From Crotalaria pallida (lineage: Eukaryota > Streptophyta > Magnoliopsida > Fabales > Fabaceae), in assembly GCA_037953625.1 (NCBI GenBank), contig CM075652.1, positions 75,049,501 to 75,113,500 on the forward strand: a stretch of 64,000 bases of DNA. Reading direction: 5' to 3'. How positions within the stretch are numbered: the first letter of the stretch is position 1; each line of letters starts with the position of its first letter. The notes under the pieces were generated by a model that did not search any database, was not told where the DNA came from, and saw only the letters and a list, made by a program, of their open reading frames with translations. The position numbers were made by a program, and so were the translations under genes. Below are positions 1 through 11,154 of this stretch, in pieces.

Positions 1-2080
1 TAAAACCTTTTTGTAATAAAAAATTGCTTAGTCGGTCGTACCAAGCTCTAGGAGCTTGTTTCAAACCGTACAAAGCCTTTTTCAGTTTGAAAACGTAGTC
101 CGGATGTTCAAAACTCTCGAATCCGGGAGGTTGTGACACATAAACTTCCTCTTGAATGTATCCGTTAAGAAAGGCGCTCTTAACATCCATTTGAAACAAC
201 TTAAAATTCATAATTGAAGCAAAAGCGAGAAGAATACGAATAGCTTCTAATCTAGCAACGGGAGCATATGTCTCATCGTAATCGATTCCTTCTTCTTGAC
301 TATAACCTTGTGCTACCAACCTAGCTTTATTCCTAACAATAATACCCGATTCATCTAACTTATTCCTATAGACCCACCGAGTACCAATTTCAGGACGATC
401 ATCGGGTTTTGGCACAAGCTCCCAAACTTGGTTTCTTTCAAATTGATTTAATTCTTCTTGCATGGCCATAATACAATGATCATCTTGAAGAGCCTCTTTG
501 ATATTCTTAGGTTCTATTTGAGATACAAAGGCAACATAATAACAAAAATTGTTTAAAGTGCGTCGGGTTACCACTCCCTTCGCAATGTCACCTAAGATAT
601 TAGAAATCGGATGATTTTTGTTGGACTTCCAAGCTATTGATAATTGAGGTTGTATCTCTTGTGCTAAGTCTTTATCTTGTGCTTGCACCTCTTGATCTTC
701 ATTTTGATTCTCTTCCATTTGTTGTGGTGTTGAATTCTCATGATCCAAAAATGTACCTATATAATCATCACAAGAAACAACACAATCTCCTTTCGAAGAT
801 TCATCAAATACAACATGCACGGATTCCTCAACGGTTAATGTTCTTTTATTGTAGACTCTATATGCTTTGCTATGAGTTGAATAACCTATGAATATGCCTT
901 CGTCGGCTTTAGAGTCAAACTTGCCGACCGGTTCCTTTCCGTTATTTAAAACAAACACCTTACACCCAAAAACATGAAAATGTGAGATATTTGGCTTTCG
1001 CCCTTTTAAAAGTTCATAAGGTGTTTTATTTAAATGCGGATGAATAAGAACCCTATTAAGCACATAGCAAGCGGTGTTTACCGCATCAGCCCAAAAATAT
1101 TTAGGAACATTTGATTCTATCAACATAGTACGAGCAAGTTCCACTAATATTCTATTTTTCCTTTCTACAACTCCGTTTTGCTCCGGAGTCCTAGGGGCCG
1201 AAAATTGATGATCAATACCAAACTTATCACAAAACGCATCAATCCTAGTGTTTTCAAACTCACCTCCGTGATCACTTCTAATAGACACAATTTTCAAACT
1301 TAGTTGATTTTGGATGAGTTTGGCAAATTTTTTAAAACATTTATAAACTTCACTTTTTGCGGATAAAAATAAAGTCCATGTGAATCTAGTAAAATCGTCT
1401 ACTAAAACAAATCCATAGTAATTGCCACCTAAACTTTTAATTTGTGAAGGGCCAAACAAATCCATATGGATTAGCTCCAAAGGCTTTGTTGTGCTTATCA
1501 CATTTTTAGGTTTAAAAGAACTTTTAACTTGCTTGCACTTTTGACAAGAGTCACAAATGCCATCAAGCTTAAAGTTTAGTTTAGGCAAACCAATCACTAA
1601 ATCTTTTCGCAAAAGTTTGTTCAATTGATTCACATTCACATGAGCAATTCGTCTATGCCAAAGACGAAATTCATCATCAAAAGATTTGAAACATTTTGAA
1701 AATAGTGAAGTTATCTCATCCAAATCAATTAAGTAAGTGTTATTAGAGCGACGACCAACAAACTTAACACTATCATCTATAGAAGACTTAATGAAGCATA
1801 ATTCCGGAGTAAATGTCACATAATTGCCCATATCACATAGTTGGCTTATACTAAGAAAGTTGTGTTCTAAGCCTTCTACGTATAGGACATTTTCTATGAC
1901 AAGATTAGATACGTTACCGATTTTCCCGACTCCTAGAATTTTGCCCTTGTTGTTGTCGCCGTATGTCACAAATCCACCATTTTTCGGAGTAAGTTCCATG
2001 AAGTGCGTTTTGTCTCCCGTCATGTGTCTCGAACAACCACTATCCAAGTACCATTTTCGCTCTTTGGTTCGAAGACACAC
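1..2080 (-). CDS. Ty1/copia Pol polyprotein (protease, integrase, RT), partial
   Basis: Copia-type Pol for reverse transcription and integration of an LTR retrotransposon. Reading right to left, the frame opens after a TAG at 2081-2083. It gives the protease motif WYLDSGCSRHMT (near 2015-2050), the GAG-pre-integrase zinc region with LWHRRIAH and CDSC (near 1550-1660), the integrase core with IRSDHGGEF and PEQNGVVERKN (near 1155-1290), and the RT start with LVPKPDD, YAPVARLEAIR, QMDVKSAFLNG and ALYGLKQAPRAWY (1-430). Domain order protease-integrase-RT is diagnostic of copia. I met no stop in this frame down to base 1, so the frame is unusually well preserved for this window. It runs off the left edge before the YVDD motif and RNase H. 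Two frame changes separate it from gag at 2060-2097. The two-knuckle gag upstream suggests the SIRE/Maximus lineage, but this is an inference. Confidence 0.85.
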   Translation of the reverse strand, partial: MCLRTKERKWYLDSGCSRHMTGDKTHFMELTPKNGGFVTYGDNNKGKILGVGKIGNVSNLVIENVLYVEGLEHNFLSISQLCDMGNYVTFTPELCFIKSSIDDSVKFVGRRSNNTYLIDLDEITSLFSKCFKSFDDEFRLWHRRIAHVNVNQLNKLLRKDLVIGLPKLNFKLDGICDSCQKCKQVKSSFKPKNVISTTKPLELIHMDLFGPSQIKSLGGNYYGFVLVDDFTRFTWTLFLSAKSEVYKCFKKFAKLIQNQLSLKIVSIRSDHGGEFENTRIDAFCDKFGIDHQFSAPRTPEQNGVVERKNRILVELARTMLIESNVPKYFWADAVNTACYVLNRVLIHPHLNKTPYELLKGRKPNISHFHVFGCKVFVLNNGKEPVGKFDSKADEGIFIGYSTHSKAYRVYNKRTLTVEESVHVVFDESSKGDCVVSCDDYIGTFLDHENSTPQQMEENQNEDQEVQAQDKDLAQEIQPQLSIAWKSNKNHPISNILGDIAKGVVTRRTLNNFCYYVAFVSQIEPKNIKEALQDDHCIMAMQEELNQFERNQVWELVPKPDDRPEIGTRWVYRNKLDESGIIVRNKARLVAQGYSQEEGIDYDETYAPVARLEAIRILLAFASIMNFKLFQMDVKSAFLNGYIQEEVYVSQPPGFESFEHPDYVFKLKKALYGLKQAPRAWYDRLSNFLLQKGF

Positions 2081-2094
2081 CTACAAGAAAGATA

Positions 2095-3018
2095 TCATTT
2101 GGTTGACTTAGGTACCCAAGTGGTCTTGGGTCCTTTGTTGTTAGCATGAGGAGAAGTCCCCTTAACAATCCAAATATATTCACCGCTTGGTATACCAAAT
2201 TTCTTTATATTACATTTATTCGTGGTATGCCCAAAGATTCCACAATAATGACAAGTTGGGTTTTTAGAAATCTTATTCCTTGAAAATCCACCAACTTTGC
2301 GATAATTGCGTTTCTTAGGTTTGGTATAGCCAAGACCAGATCTATTGCTATTGTTCCTTTGAGTTGAAAGCAAATGATCTAAAGAAGTATCTCCTTTCAT
2401 GAGCCTTGCAAGTCGATCATTCAAATTAAAAACTTCTTTTTCCAAAGACTTGCAATTTTCACAAGATGGAGTCTCATTTGATTTCAATTCACAATTGCAT
2501 GTAGAGTTTGCATAAATGAGTTCTAGAGTTTCATTTTGAAGCTTAAGTTCTTCTAAATCTTTTTGAAGTTCAATTATCTTTTCATGTTGCTTCATTATGA
2601 AATTCTTTCTTTCAACATTTATTTTAGCAAGTTTCTTCAACTCTTTATGCATCTCTACATACACATTGTACAATTCATTGAATGAAGGAGAATTAGAACT
2701 TGAGCTAGCATCGGAAAGATAATCTACCTCATTGACGTTCTCACTTGATTTAATGCTCGAAGATTCCTCTTCATCAAGCTTTGTCATTAAACATAGATTT
2801 GCAAGTTCTTCATCATCCGATGAGCTAGATGTTGATTGACTCTCCACTTCATCCCATACTATGTAAGCCCTTTTTCCTTTAGAAGAATTGAATTTTGAGT
2901 TGTCACCTTCCGACTTCTTAGAATGAGTTGGACAATTCGATCGATAGTGACCAAGCTTTCCACATCCATGACACTTGATGTGATCCTTGTTAGTCTTATT
3001 TCTTGGTTGTGAGTCCTT
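2095..3018 (-). CDS. Ty1/copia Gag, N-terminally truncated
   Basis: Nucleocapsid part of the copia element. The frame is open from 3018 to the stop at 2095-2097. It holds two CCHC zinc knuckles: CHGCGKLGHYRSNC near 2935-2975 and CHYCGIFGHTTNKC near 2210-2255. Between them lie a serine- and acid-rich segment (SSSSDDEE) and a charged coiled-coil-like stretch rich in K, E and L, as in large SIRE-type Gag proteins. The N-terminal Gag domain is missing because the element ends at about 3020, where a gypsy integrase on the opposite strand begins. No start codon can be assigned. The stop is followed within 20 bp by frame changes leading into Pol. Confidence 0.8.
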   Translation of the reverse strand, partial: KDSQPRNKTNKDHIKCHGCGKLGHYRSNCPTHSKKSEGDNSKFNSSKGKRAYIVWDEVESQSTSSSSDDEELANLCLMTKLDEEESSSIKSSENVNEVDYLSDASSSSNSPSFNELYNVYVEMHKELKKLAKINVERKNFIMKQHEKIIELQKDLEELKLQNETLELIYANSTCNCELKSNETPSCENCKSLEKEVFNLNDRLARLMKGDTSLDHLLSTQRNNSNRSGLGYTKPKKRNYRKVGGFSRNKISKNPTCHYCGIFGHTTNKCNIKKFGIPSGEYIWIVKGTSPHANNKGPKTTWVPKSTK

Positions 3019-4275
3019 AGAATCTCATTGTCTCAATCATGGATGCACCCGATTCTCACATATTTGCAACATGGTTTCGTTCCCCAAGAAAAGACAGAGG
3101 CTCGAAAACTGGTTAAGAAGGCAGCTCAGTATACAGTGTTAAATGGAATTCTTTACAAGAGAGGGTTCGGATCACCAATGCTCAGGTGCGTCAATCCATC
3201 CCAGGCTGAGGAGATACTAGAAGAGATTCACGGCGGAGTCTGCAGCCACCATATGGGCGGAAAATCCCTAGCTCGGAAAGTAATCCAAGCAGGGTACTTT
3301 TGGCCTACATTGCAAAAAGACGCTATGGAACATGTCAATAAATGTATTCAATGCCAATTTCACAGCGACATTTACCAAAAACCTGCAGAAGAGTTACATT
3401 CTCTCGGTTCTCCTTGGCCCTTTTATCAATGGGGCATGGACATCATCGGGAAGTTTCCTACCGCACCAGGGCAACTCAAATTTGCAGTAGTGGCTATTGA
3501 CTACTTCACTAAGTGGATTGAAGCAGCACCGTTGGCAACAATCTCTGCGGCCCGTATTCAATCTTTCTTTGTGAAGGAGATTATCTCTCGGTTTGGAGTG
3601 CCTCAGGCCATAGTCACAGATAATGGATCGCAGTTTGCAGCCTCCCATTTTCAACAACTAGCAGCTGACCTGGGAATCACTCACTATTTCAGTTCTATTG
3701 AACACCCGCAAACGAATGCCTTAGCCGAGGCCGCCAACAGAACCATCTTGGATGGAATTAAAAAGAAACTTGGCAACACAGCCGGAACTTGGGCGGATAA
3801 ACTTCTGAGCGTCTTATGGTCACATAGAACAACTATACACTCATCAACAGGTGAAACCCCTTTTTGATTGACATACGGCTGTGACGCAGTCATTCCGATC
3901 GAAAAGCGAATCCCCACCTTTAGGACACTTGAACGTCCTTCAGAAACTAATGACCAGCTGCTCAGCGAAGATCTCATTTTACTGGAGGAGATTCGAAAGA
4001 ATGCTGCAATTCATGAAGAAAAAATAAAAGAACGGCAGGCTCGGGAGTACAACAAGAAAGTTCGTCCACGAAGTTTTGAAGTTGGAGACTTGGTCCTTCG
4101 CCGAGCAGATATCGGCAAAGGGAATGCTGGAGTTGGAAAATTGAAGCCAAAGTGGGAAGGTCCATACCGAGTAAAGGCCAAATCTGGAACTTCCTCTTGT
4201 AAATTAGAAACTCTCTCGGGCATGGAAGTCAATAACAGTTGGAATGTGGCCAAGCTCAGAGCTTATTACAGCTAA
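3013..4275 (+). pseudogene. Ty3/gypsy (Tat) integrase, one internal stop
   Basis: Integrase that would join element cDNA to the genome. The zinc-binding HHCC part is visible as HHMGGKSLARK followed by CIQCQ (3250-3360). The catalytic core has GMDIIGKF, VTDNGSQF and ALAEAANRT, supplying the D, D and E residues. The C-terminal part (WEGPYRVK, to NSWNVAKLRAYYS) matches the end of the second Tat copy. A single TGA at 3865-3867 interrupts the frame after TGETPF; the second copy has an arginine codon there. Everything upstream (RT, RNase H) is lost at the junction with copia gag, and the frame has no genuine start. Confidence 0.85.
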
Positions 4276-5004
4276 GCTCCTATTTTATTTTTGTTTACAC
4301 TTGTTTTCAAGTAGGTTAGTCTATTGCTCATAATGGTCGAATAAACGAAGGGCAACATCCTTCTTAGATTAGTAACAAATTGTTAGGAATTAGTTAACAA
4401 ATGAGAAACTTCATTTTTGTATCCTCTTATCAATAAATGCATCAATTTCTTTGAAATTCTCTTTCGAACATTGTGAAATGACATGCGACTCATTCGGTTC
4501 GGCTTGCCACCGAGCTAAATCGAGATACAACTCCTTATGAGAGTTCAGCAACGCATTCATAGAACGCCCGAATTCAGGAAATTACTTTCTTTATTTCACG
4601 GTCCGAGGGTCCCGCTTCGGCTAAAGTTGGCGATCCGAGTTCTACTCACAACAAATCATACATACGTTTAAAACAATCCTTACTCAATGTTTATTATGAA
4701 TCTCTCTGACCGACAATTATTATTCTAATTATTGGACACGTGACAAACGAAACCAAAAATAATGATAATACGTCATTGTCATAAACAGCAAGTGGGTATA
4801 AATTCGAAAGGAATAGTTCAAAACAACGCTCGAACACGACGAGCAATAAAAAGATAAAGGAAATTGTTCGGAGCAAAATAGGAATGGCATTGATTACAAA
4901 TGTTAGAGAAAGATTGGTTAAAACTACAGCTGTTATAACGCTCGGAAACAACGAGTAACAAAACAAATAAAAAGCAGCGAAGAACCGATCATCAAACTTT
5001 AACA
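4276..5004. other. Tat spacer between integrase and antisense ORF
   Basis: Non-coding, AT-rich stretch between the stop of the plus-strand integrase and the stop of the minus-strand ORF, so it is the convergent 3' region of both transcripts. I see no gene. The equivalent spacer in the second copy is 24128-24689 and contains four tandem short units of the kind AATTTTAAATGACAG near 24600. Confidence 0.6.
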
Positions 5005-7354
5005 TCACTCTTCAATATCAGATAAGACTACGTTGGAGTCATCAAAATCCGGAGCCTCAATAAGCTCGTCGAGAGGATTGGAAAGATTCTCAGCCTGAAG
5101 ATCAACCTCGGCCTTGGTTTCAATATCGATCAGTTTCCCATTTTCAACAGTGTGAAATGGATGAGCTCCAACCACCCTAAACTCTGTTTCAGGGTTCAAA
5201 ACTTGAATTTTCTTAATGGCTGAGACAAAAGAATCATCGACACCTTTACCCCAGTTTTAGAAGTTGGTTTCCGCCTTTTTCTTGTGGAAAAGAGCTTTTT
5301 CCTTCAACTTTCTAACAACAGCAGCAGACCTCTCAGCCTCAGATTTCAATTCATCTATCTTCTGCCGACTCTCTTGAAGTTCCTTCTTCAGGGCCTCCTC
5401 GACCTCCTTCTTCTTATCTTCAGCAGTTTTTTGGGAAACCCTCAAGGAATCCCTCTCCTTAATCAGCTCGTTTTTATCAACCCTTAAGTTCTCCAGCTCA
5501 TTTTTTACTCGGATCAACTCGTCCGAGAGGCTAGCCTCCTGAGCAGCAGATAACTCACGAGCTTCCTTTTGTTCCACATTGTAGCCAGAAAAAAGATCGT
5601 CAGGATGCTTGGCCAAAAAGTATGCAAGGTTGGCTCCCCGAAGAAGATATTTTGCAAGAGTCATGTTGCAACGAGACCATTCGTCGGTATTAAGAGTTCC
5701 AAACCGAGAACAGTCAGTTTCAGAACAGACATATTTGCCAAACCTTTCATCGAATTGTTGATCCCATATGGATGTTTCTGTGGGGATCGCAGCAGAAGTT
5801 GGAGCAGCAGTAGCTCTAGCACTTGGTCCCTCAACCCTCGGGTACGCCCTTTCCGACACTTTCTCTTTTCCTTTATCCAGACGACGACGACGATTTGGTG
5901 GAGGGGGAGAAGTGACTTGGACTTGGCCACCAGGGCCCAATGAAACTGCGGCAGCAACAGCAACCACGTTAGAAGGTTGCCGAGGAGATGCCTCGACTGG
6001 AGAAGCAGAAGGAGCATAAGTACTCAAGCTCGGAGTACTCAAATTCGAAGATCCTGAAGCAACACTAGTGGCAGGAGTTTTCGTTTTCTTGCCACCTTGA
6101 AGAAGGGCAGACATACGAGCGGCCATTTTTTCTGCAAAGAAAGTGAAGTAACATTAGAACTGATCAAATCACAAATATAAAAGCAGAAAGAAAACAGTTT
6201 ACCAAGTTTAGCTTTGACATTTGTTGAAGGGATATTCACGATATCCTTTGTTTCTATCATTCCGTTCCTGGACAAATAGCTCTCAACAGCTCGGCGGACC
6301 TCTTTCTCATATTCAGCAAGTTCTTTCCAATCTGACGCATATGATGCGATTGATCGGTTGAAAAAACTCGCACTCCATTGAAGAGGAAACCGAGGAATTG
6401 GATGCCTCTCCCCAGGGCGAGTAAACCAGCAGACACCGTTTCCGACATAATTATATTTGAAAAAGTAAGGTTTAAACCCCTTCCAAGACTCGAAGTATTT
6501 GGTGAAAAGAGCATATCCATTACGGGACTTCAAAGAAACCCAAGGTCGCCTTACAGATCCTTTCTCAAAAGTATTGCATTGAGGGGCAAACAGATAGAAA
6601 AATATAGGAAGAGTACAAGACCACTCCATAGCCGAACAGACTTGCTGGAAACCCCTTACAAAAGCCCAACCATTCGGATGCAGAAGGGAAGGAGCCACCC
6701 TTAAGGTACTTAAAACACCTATCTCAAATTCGGTAAAGGGCATCCTAATCCCTAGCCGAGTGATCACTTCCTCATAAAAATAAAAACTTGGACTACCGTC
6801 TGGAACTTGAGTGCATACCCTTTCATTTAAACCCACTGGACTAATGGAGTACAAATTCCCAGTATTATCACCAGGGCATTGTAGAATTATAGCACGGGTC
6901 TGCTCTAGCGAGTCCTCTGTTGGAAGCTCTGATTGGGTACCAAAAACATCTCGGTCCACCCAATCATAGTGATTTGCATCCGGTGGAAATGGAAAAAGTT
7001 CAGGATTAGTGATACACTTTCTCTTCATACCTGAGGAAAAGGGGGCACACTTGGAGTCAGAAGCAGAAAAACTTGATTATTTCGGATCAAACTATGGTAA
7101 CAGTCGGCTGGGGAACACCTCCCTTTCAGGGCAGAATTTCCCCAAACCAGCTGAAGTACCTTAGAGCTAATACCTCTCTGTTGCTTCCTTAACTTCCTCT
7201 GTTCTACTCTCTCGGCAATCCTATAACGAATCACACCCTGTCTGAACTCTTTCAAAGTCCGAGGAAAACGCATGGTTATCGGTTTAACACAAATTTCTGG
7301 GTTTCCTCCTTTACGTGTTCTTGGTACATCAGAGTTTACGGATTCCTCACTCAT
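5005..7354 (-). pseudogene. Antisense extra ORF of Tat element (PF04195-like), degraded
   Basis: Protein of unknown function encoded opposite to pol downstream of integrase, as reported for Tat elements such as Retand and Grande. It aligns along its length with the product at 21662-24127: shared blocks include YDWVD, RVCT, FYEEVITRLG, LHPNGWAF, FEKGSVRRPWVSLKSRNG and FPLQWSASFFNR (6280-6970). The N-terminal part (7354 to about 7080) and the middle part are in different frames, so a one-base shift lies near 7030-7080. A GT-AG intron (6132-6202) joins the middle part to a second exon starting EKMAARM. That exon has proline/serine-rich and basic segments, then a long coiled coil (5270-5560). A TAA at 5257-5259 interrupts it just before the acidic C-terminus, which continues in frame to 5005. 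Confidence 0.75.
6132..6202 (-). other. Spliceosomal intron in Tat antisense ORF
   Basis: 71-nt predicted intron, GT at 6202-6201 and CAG ending at 6132, with a T-rich 3' half ending TTTCTTTGCAG. It is phase 1: the exon junction rebuilds a GAA codon and reads E-K-M-A. The second Tat copy has an intron at the same codon and phase (22848-22895) with the same six-A start of exon 2. Not being a multiple of three, this one must be removed for the two halves to be joined. Confidence 0.75.
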
Positions 7355-8199
7355 GATTAACGCAGATTCAGTACCGACCCTAAGAAGTTAAGTGCAGCAA
7401 AACGTAAAGCAAGCCTAAGAAATACTACAGCGTTCGCTTAGTAAACGATAAAGGGGGATAAAGAACTTGAGAGGCAAATGGGGTGTACTACAACGAGGAA
7501 TTGGGGTTATTTCGAACCCTAGAAAAATCTTTTCAAAATCAAGGAAAAAGGATCAGAGTTGATGCATAAAAAAGGAAGTTCTAAACATAAACACACAGCA
7601 GATGACAGAAACAATCGCATGCAAAGAGTTTTAAACAGCAAAGAAGAAGGAGAAAATAAGTCAGAGGTTCGTTACCTGTTATCGATGAATAACCAAGAAA
7701 CCAAAGAAGTGCGAAGACCACGAGTTCAGAAATGCACACAAGATACTGAAGAAGACTGAAGTAGCAGCAAGAAAGCCTTTGAAGAACTCTGGGTTCGATG
7801 ATGAAGGTCTCAGAAAAACGATGAATGAAGGAGAAAGAGAAGTTGAGAGGTTTTTGAAGTTCCGTTAGAATGAATTATGAGAAACCGCCCTTTGAAATTC
7901 GCCTCAAAACTTCCCTCCACTATCACAAAAGGTTTGGGCCTAAGTCAGAAAAGGCCCATTTATGATGAAGGTTAAATACGTGGCACCTCCAGCAAGTTTG
8001 AAATCATAACGTTCCATTTTCCAATAAAGTAAAGGACACGTGGAGACACACTTAAAATTGACGGGTCGCGTCTGGGTCAATCAAATGACAGCTCTAGTAA
8101 GATTACTCGATGGTCAGACATCTCTTTCCAACAAAGATTGGTCGGAATATAGTTCGCTCGGCTTATTAGCTTGGCAGGGCTCAAATCACCCAACCAAGC
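7355..8199. other. Tat non-coding region upstream of antisense ORF
   Basis: 845 bp between the antisense ORF start and the polypurine tract. It corresponds to 20968-21661 in the second copy, so any promoter of the antisense ORF should be here, reading leftwards. No coding frame of its own is convincing. No clear TATA box was identified. Confidence 0.5.
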
Positions 8200-8211
8200 T
8201 TGGGGGGCTTA
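8200..8211 (+). other. Polypurine tract of first Tat copy
   Basis: TTGGGGGGCTTATG lies immediately before the LTR start TGTAATGG at 8212. The second copy has the equivalent AGGGGGCTTATG directly before TGTGG on the minus strand (20956-20967). This tract would prime plus-strand DNA synthesis. Confidence 0.75.
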
Positions 8212-8700
8212 TGTAATGGATCTGTAGTAAACCGAGTGTTACCCGACCTAAATCGACTTCATCCGACCAATTAGAAACTGGAACAAAGCATACGGTCGGA
8301 AAGCGCCACCGAGCAAACTTGGTTTCTACAGAGAGGTCGTGCGATAACGAGATTAACCCCGAGCATAGGATTTTCATCCTTATCTTGTCACTCACAATCT
8401 CATCAAAGCTTAGCAACCTCTCCTAGATTCCCACGATTCTTGGTTAGATAAAATAGTATTGGATAAAGTCTATCACCTACAGGATTTACGGATATGATCT
8501 TATCATAACCTCTACAAATCATACTTGAATTCTTCCTCTTCAGAAGCCTTATCAGGACGGCCCACCATATACAGGTAATCCCCTATAAGAACCACCATGC
8601 TATAGGGGCTAAGGTACGTCTTCTCATCCCTAAGTTGACACTGCCACACACTTCGTTGACTAGGGAGAACCTGATTATCCCAACTGGATATTCAAAAATC
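8212..8700 (+). repeat. 3' LTR of first Tat copy, end uncertain
   Basis: Starts TGTAATGG after the polypurine tract. It shares order and sequence with the second Tat LTR (20416-20955, minus strand): a TATA motif CTATAAGA near 8583, GGTACGT downstream, then a block ending ACTGGATA. After about 8695 the similarity stops, so the LTR is probably truncated there. Confidence 0.65.
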
Positions 8701-9518
8701 CTAAAAGTCCTACAAAAACCTCTTTATCAGGATCATTCTTTGAAGTTTCTCCATAGCTTCAAGGTTGATCTTGGCAAAGGACACGACACCTAGGTATGTG
8801 CATAAGGTAAATGATGAGGATCAGGGATCCGGTGTGATGGATGCTGTGGAGGAGATTAGCTGCTTATGATGATGTTGGATGATGATTGCTGCTACTTCTT
8901 GGAGACTTCTACTACTACTGCCGCTACCGGTGCTATGAGACCAACTTTGGGAGTTTTATATATTGTGGGAATTTCTTTTGAAAACTCTTGAGTCATGGTC
9001 TATTTTGATGTACATATAAATACATAACCTTATGGACTTGTTCTGGGATTTTGGAGATCCTTACCGCTGGACTATGTATTACGTACCTTTTGATATATAT
9101 AAAATTCATGTTTATACTAAAGTTTATTACATAGTCCTGTTATTTCCGCTTACTCTGATATTGATTTAAAAGAATTCGGCTATGACATTTTGGAAATGGT
9201 ATCACTTGGCTAGGCGAAAACTGGATGGCAATACTTGAGTTCCTGTATATGAAATAGAGTACATTTATCTTCAAAGCGAATGCTATCCAAGATTTGTGAA
9301 ATTATCTTTTGAGCAAAGTAAATGCCGAATTCGATTTTAAAAGTAATACGTAAACTATTCTCCAAACATCCTATGTTTTGGTTTGTGCACCCGACTCTTT
9401 GGAAAACATAAAAGAAAATTTTGAATCCAGTATTTTCTAATATTCTACAAGTCCATATATTCTCAAGTAATAGCATTCATTTTGTATTAATTACTTGGGT
9501 TATTTTGAGGGTGTTACA
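8701..9518 (+). repeat. LTR fragment X ending GGGTGTTACA
   Basis: About 0.8 kb of non-coding sequence ending in GAGGGTGTTACA at 9518, the terminus typical of the other long LTRs here. A TAGGTATG motif near 8792 matches the conserved exon-junction-like site found near the 3' end of those LTRs. Its 5' part is missing, and its right edge abuts the truncated left LTR of element B. The left boundary is approximate. Confidence 0.55.
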
Positions 9519-9546
9519 ACCTACCTGCATCGTTTACCTTTTAATA

Positions 9547-9740
9547 GGCCACAGGGTCACCACGACCAACCTGCACCCTTTATCTTTTATTATTATTATT
9601 ATTATTATTCGGCCGCAGGGTCACCACGACCAACCTGCGCCATTTATCTTTTATTAGGCCACAGGGTCACCACGACCAACTTGCGCCGTTTACCTTTTAT
9701 TTTTATTAGGCCACAGGGTCACCACGACCAACCTGCGCCG
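9547..9740 (-). repeat. Hairpin minisatellite in left LTR of B, 4 units
   Basis: Four units beginning near 9547, 9611, 9657 and 9709, each with the core GGTCACCACGACC, which folds as GGTC/GACC with loop ACCAC and an outer CAG/CTG pairing. They are separated by TTTTATT-type spacers. The right LTR has seven units (15206-15566). Confidence 0.85.
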
Positions 9741-11154
9741 TTCATCTTTTATCTTATTTCTCATCATTAGTTTATCTTAGTCTTTTCTCTTTACTTTTAC
9801 TTCCTTAGTTCTCTTTAATTCTTTTAGTTTCTTGACCCTTCTTTAATATTTTTCTATTTAAATGTTTCTCTTTACTAATATTATTCTTACTTTTAATTAA
9901 CTCTTAATCTTGGTCATATACTCTATATTTTAACTCTAATTACTAGCTATTAGTTATCTCTTTGTTTCCCTTATCTCACATTTATATTTACTTGTTATTC
10001 CTATTGCATGACTCTATTTTAATTAACTACCCCTCTTAACTTAGCCCAGTTCCCCTATCATTTTACAACAGTTTATTTAACTTCCCCAACGACGTACTCT
10101 CTCTTTTCTTTAGTATCTTTTATTAATTTCTTTTACCGGTTATCTATTTTCCTTTACATCTAATTCATTATTTTGTTTTTATTCTCATATTCGACTCCGC
10201 ACATATTCCTTATTTCACATTCTAATCCCTCTTTTACCCAATTTAAATCTTCACTTACTATTTTATTTATTATCTTTCAGCTTATTATCTTACTCTTTCT
10301 ACCTATTACGTTTACCCTTTTATTCTTTTACTCCCAAGTTTAGTTGGTTTTTCCTTAAATTCTCCCTTGTGTTACAGTGTATACTTTTCTACATTTTCGT
10401 TCAATATTAGCCAATTAATATCCTAACTATGCTCATTCGTTCTGGACCTTGTCCTACACGTACATATTCTATTCCCTAAGGTGTGATTTCCATTAATAAT
10501 TCTAAATATTTCATTTATGTCAGCAGGGACTACCCTAAGGTTCATTAACATATTACCCTATTCTTAGTCACCACTATAGCATCCTAGAATTTACTTCTCA
10601 AGTAGAGGTAACACAACCCTTCTTACCTCGGGCTTTCTTTTTTTTTTTAAAAGAACCTAGGTTGTGGCTCGGCGACGATGACGACGTCGGTGTTGCTCCT
10701 CGTTATCGAGAACGATCGCGACTGGATTGAGGCAAAAGCTTCAAGCTTCGGGGCACCCGATACAAGCCCGGTGCGATCACGGTCGGTAACGGCGCCGGTG
10801 AGATCCGTGGAGAGAGGGTGCTCGTGGTGAGAGAGGGGAAGGAATGAGGGAGGAGTTGTGGCTGTTGGTGGCTCATGACGGTCGATCGAAGGAGGAGGAG
10901 GGAGGTGGCACCAGTGGCTATGGTGGCGGCTGGAGAGGAAGAGGAGGGCGGTGGATGAGGTGGAGAGAGAGAGCCGATTGTGAGGGAAGGAGAGGGAGAA
11001 ATGGATCGTGGGTGGAGGGAGGATGGACTACGGCGGCGGCTTGGGGCGGTTCTGGTGCAGGTCGACGGTGGAGGGAAGGAAGAGATCGGATTTGATGGAG
11101 GAGGGAGGAAGGAAATAGGTCTCGACCTCCCCCAGCGCGCGTCTTAAACAGATC

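Larger units (their letters stand above)
3021..8700 (+). mobile_element. Tat-lineage Ty3/gypsy remnant (first copy)
   Basis: Right-hand part of a Tat-type element in plus orientation: integrase (3013-4275), spacer, antisense extra ORF (5005-7354, minus strand), non-coding segment, polypurine tract (8200-8211) and the start of the 3' LTR (8212). The same order occurs in mirror image at 20416-29311, which confirms it as one unit. gag, protease, RT and both RNase H domains are absent, because the left end is an abrupt junction with copia gag at 3020/3021. The right end is uncertain: LTR-like sequence similar to the second copy runs to about 8690 and then merges into an unrelated LTR fragment. 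Confidence 0.75.

Noticed and set aside
9421..9770. Overlapping frames across the minisatellite, also 15095-15488
   Set aside because: Translate the repeat and TTA microsatellite; not genes.
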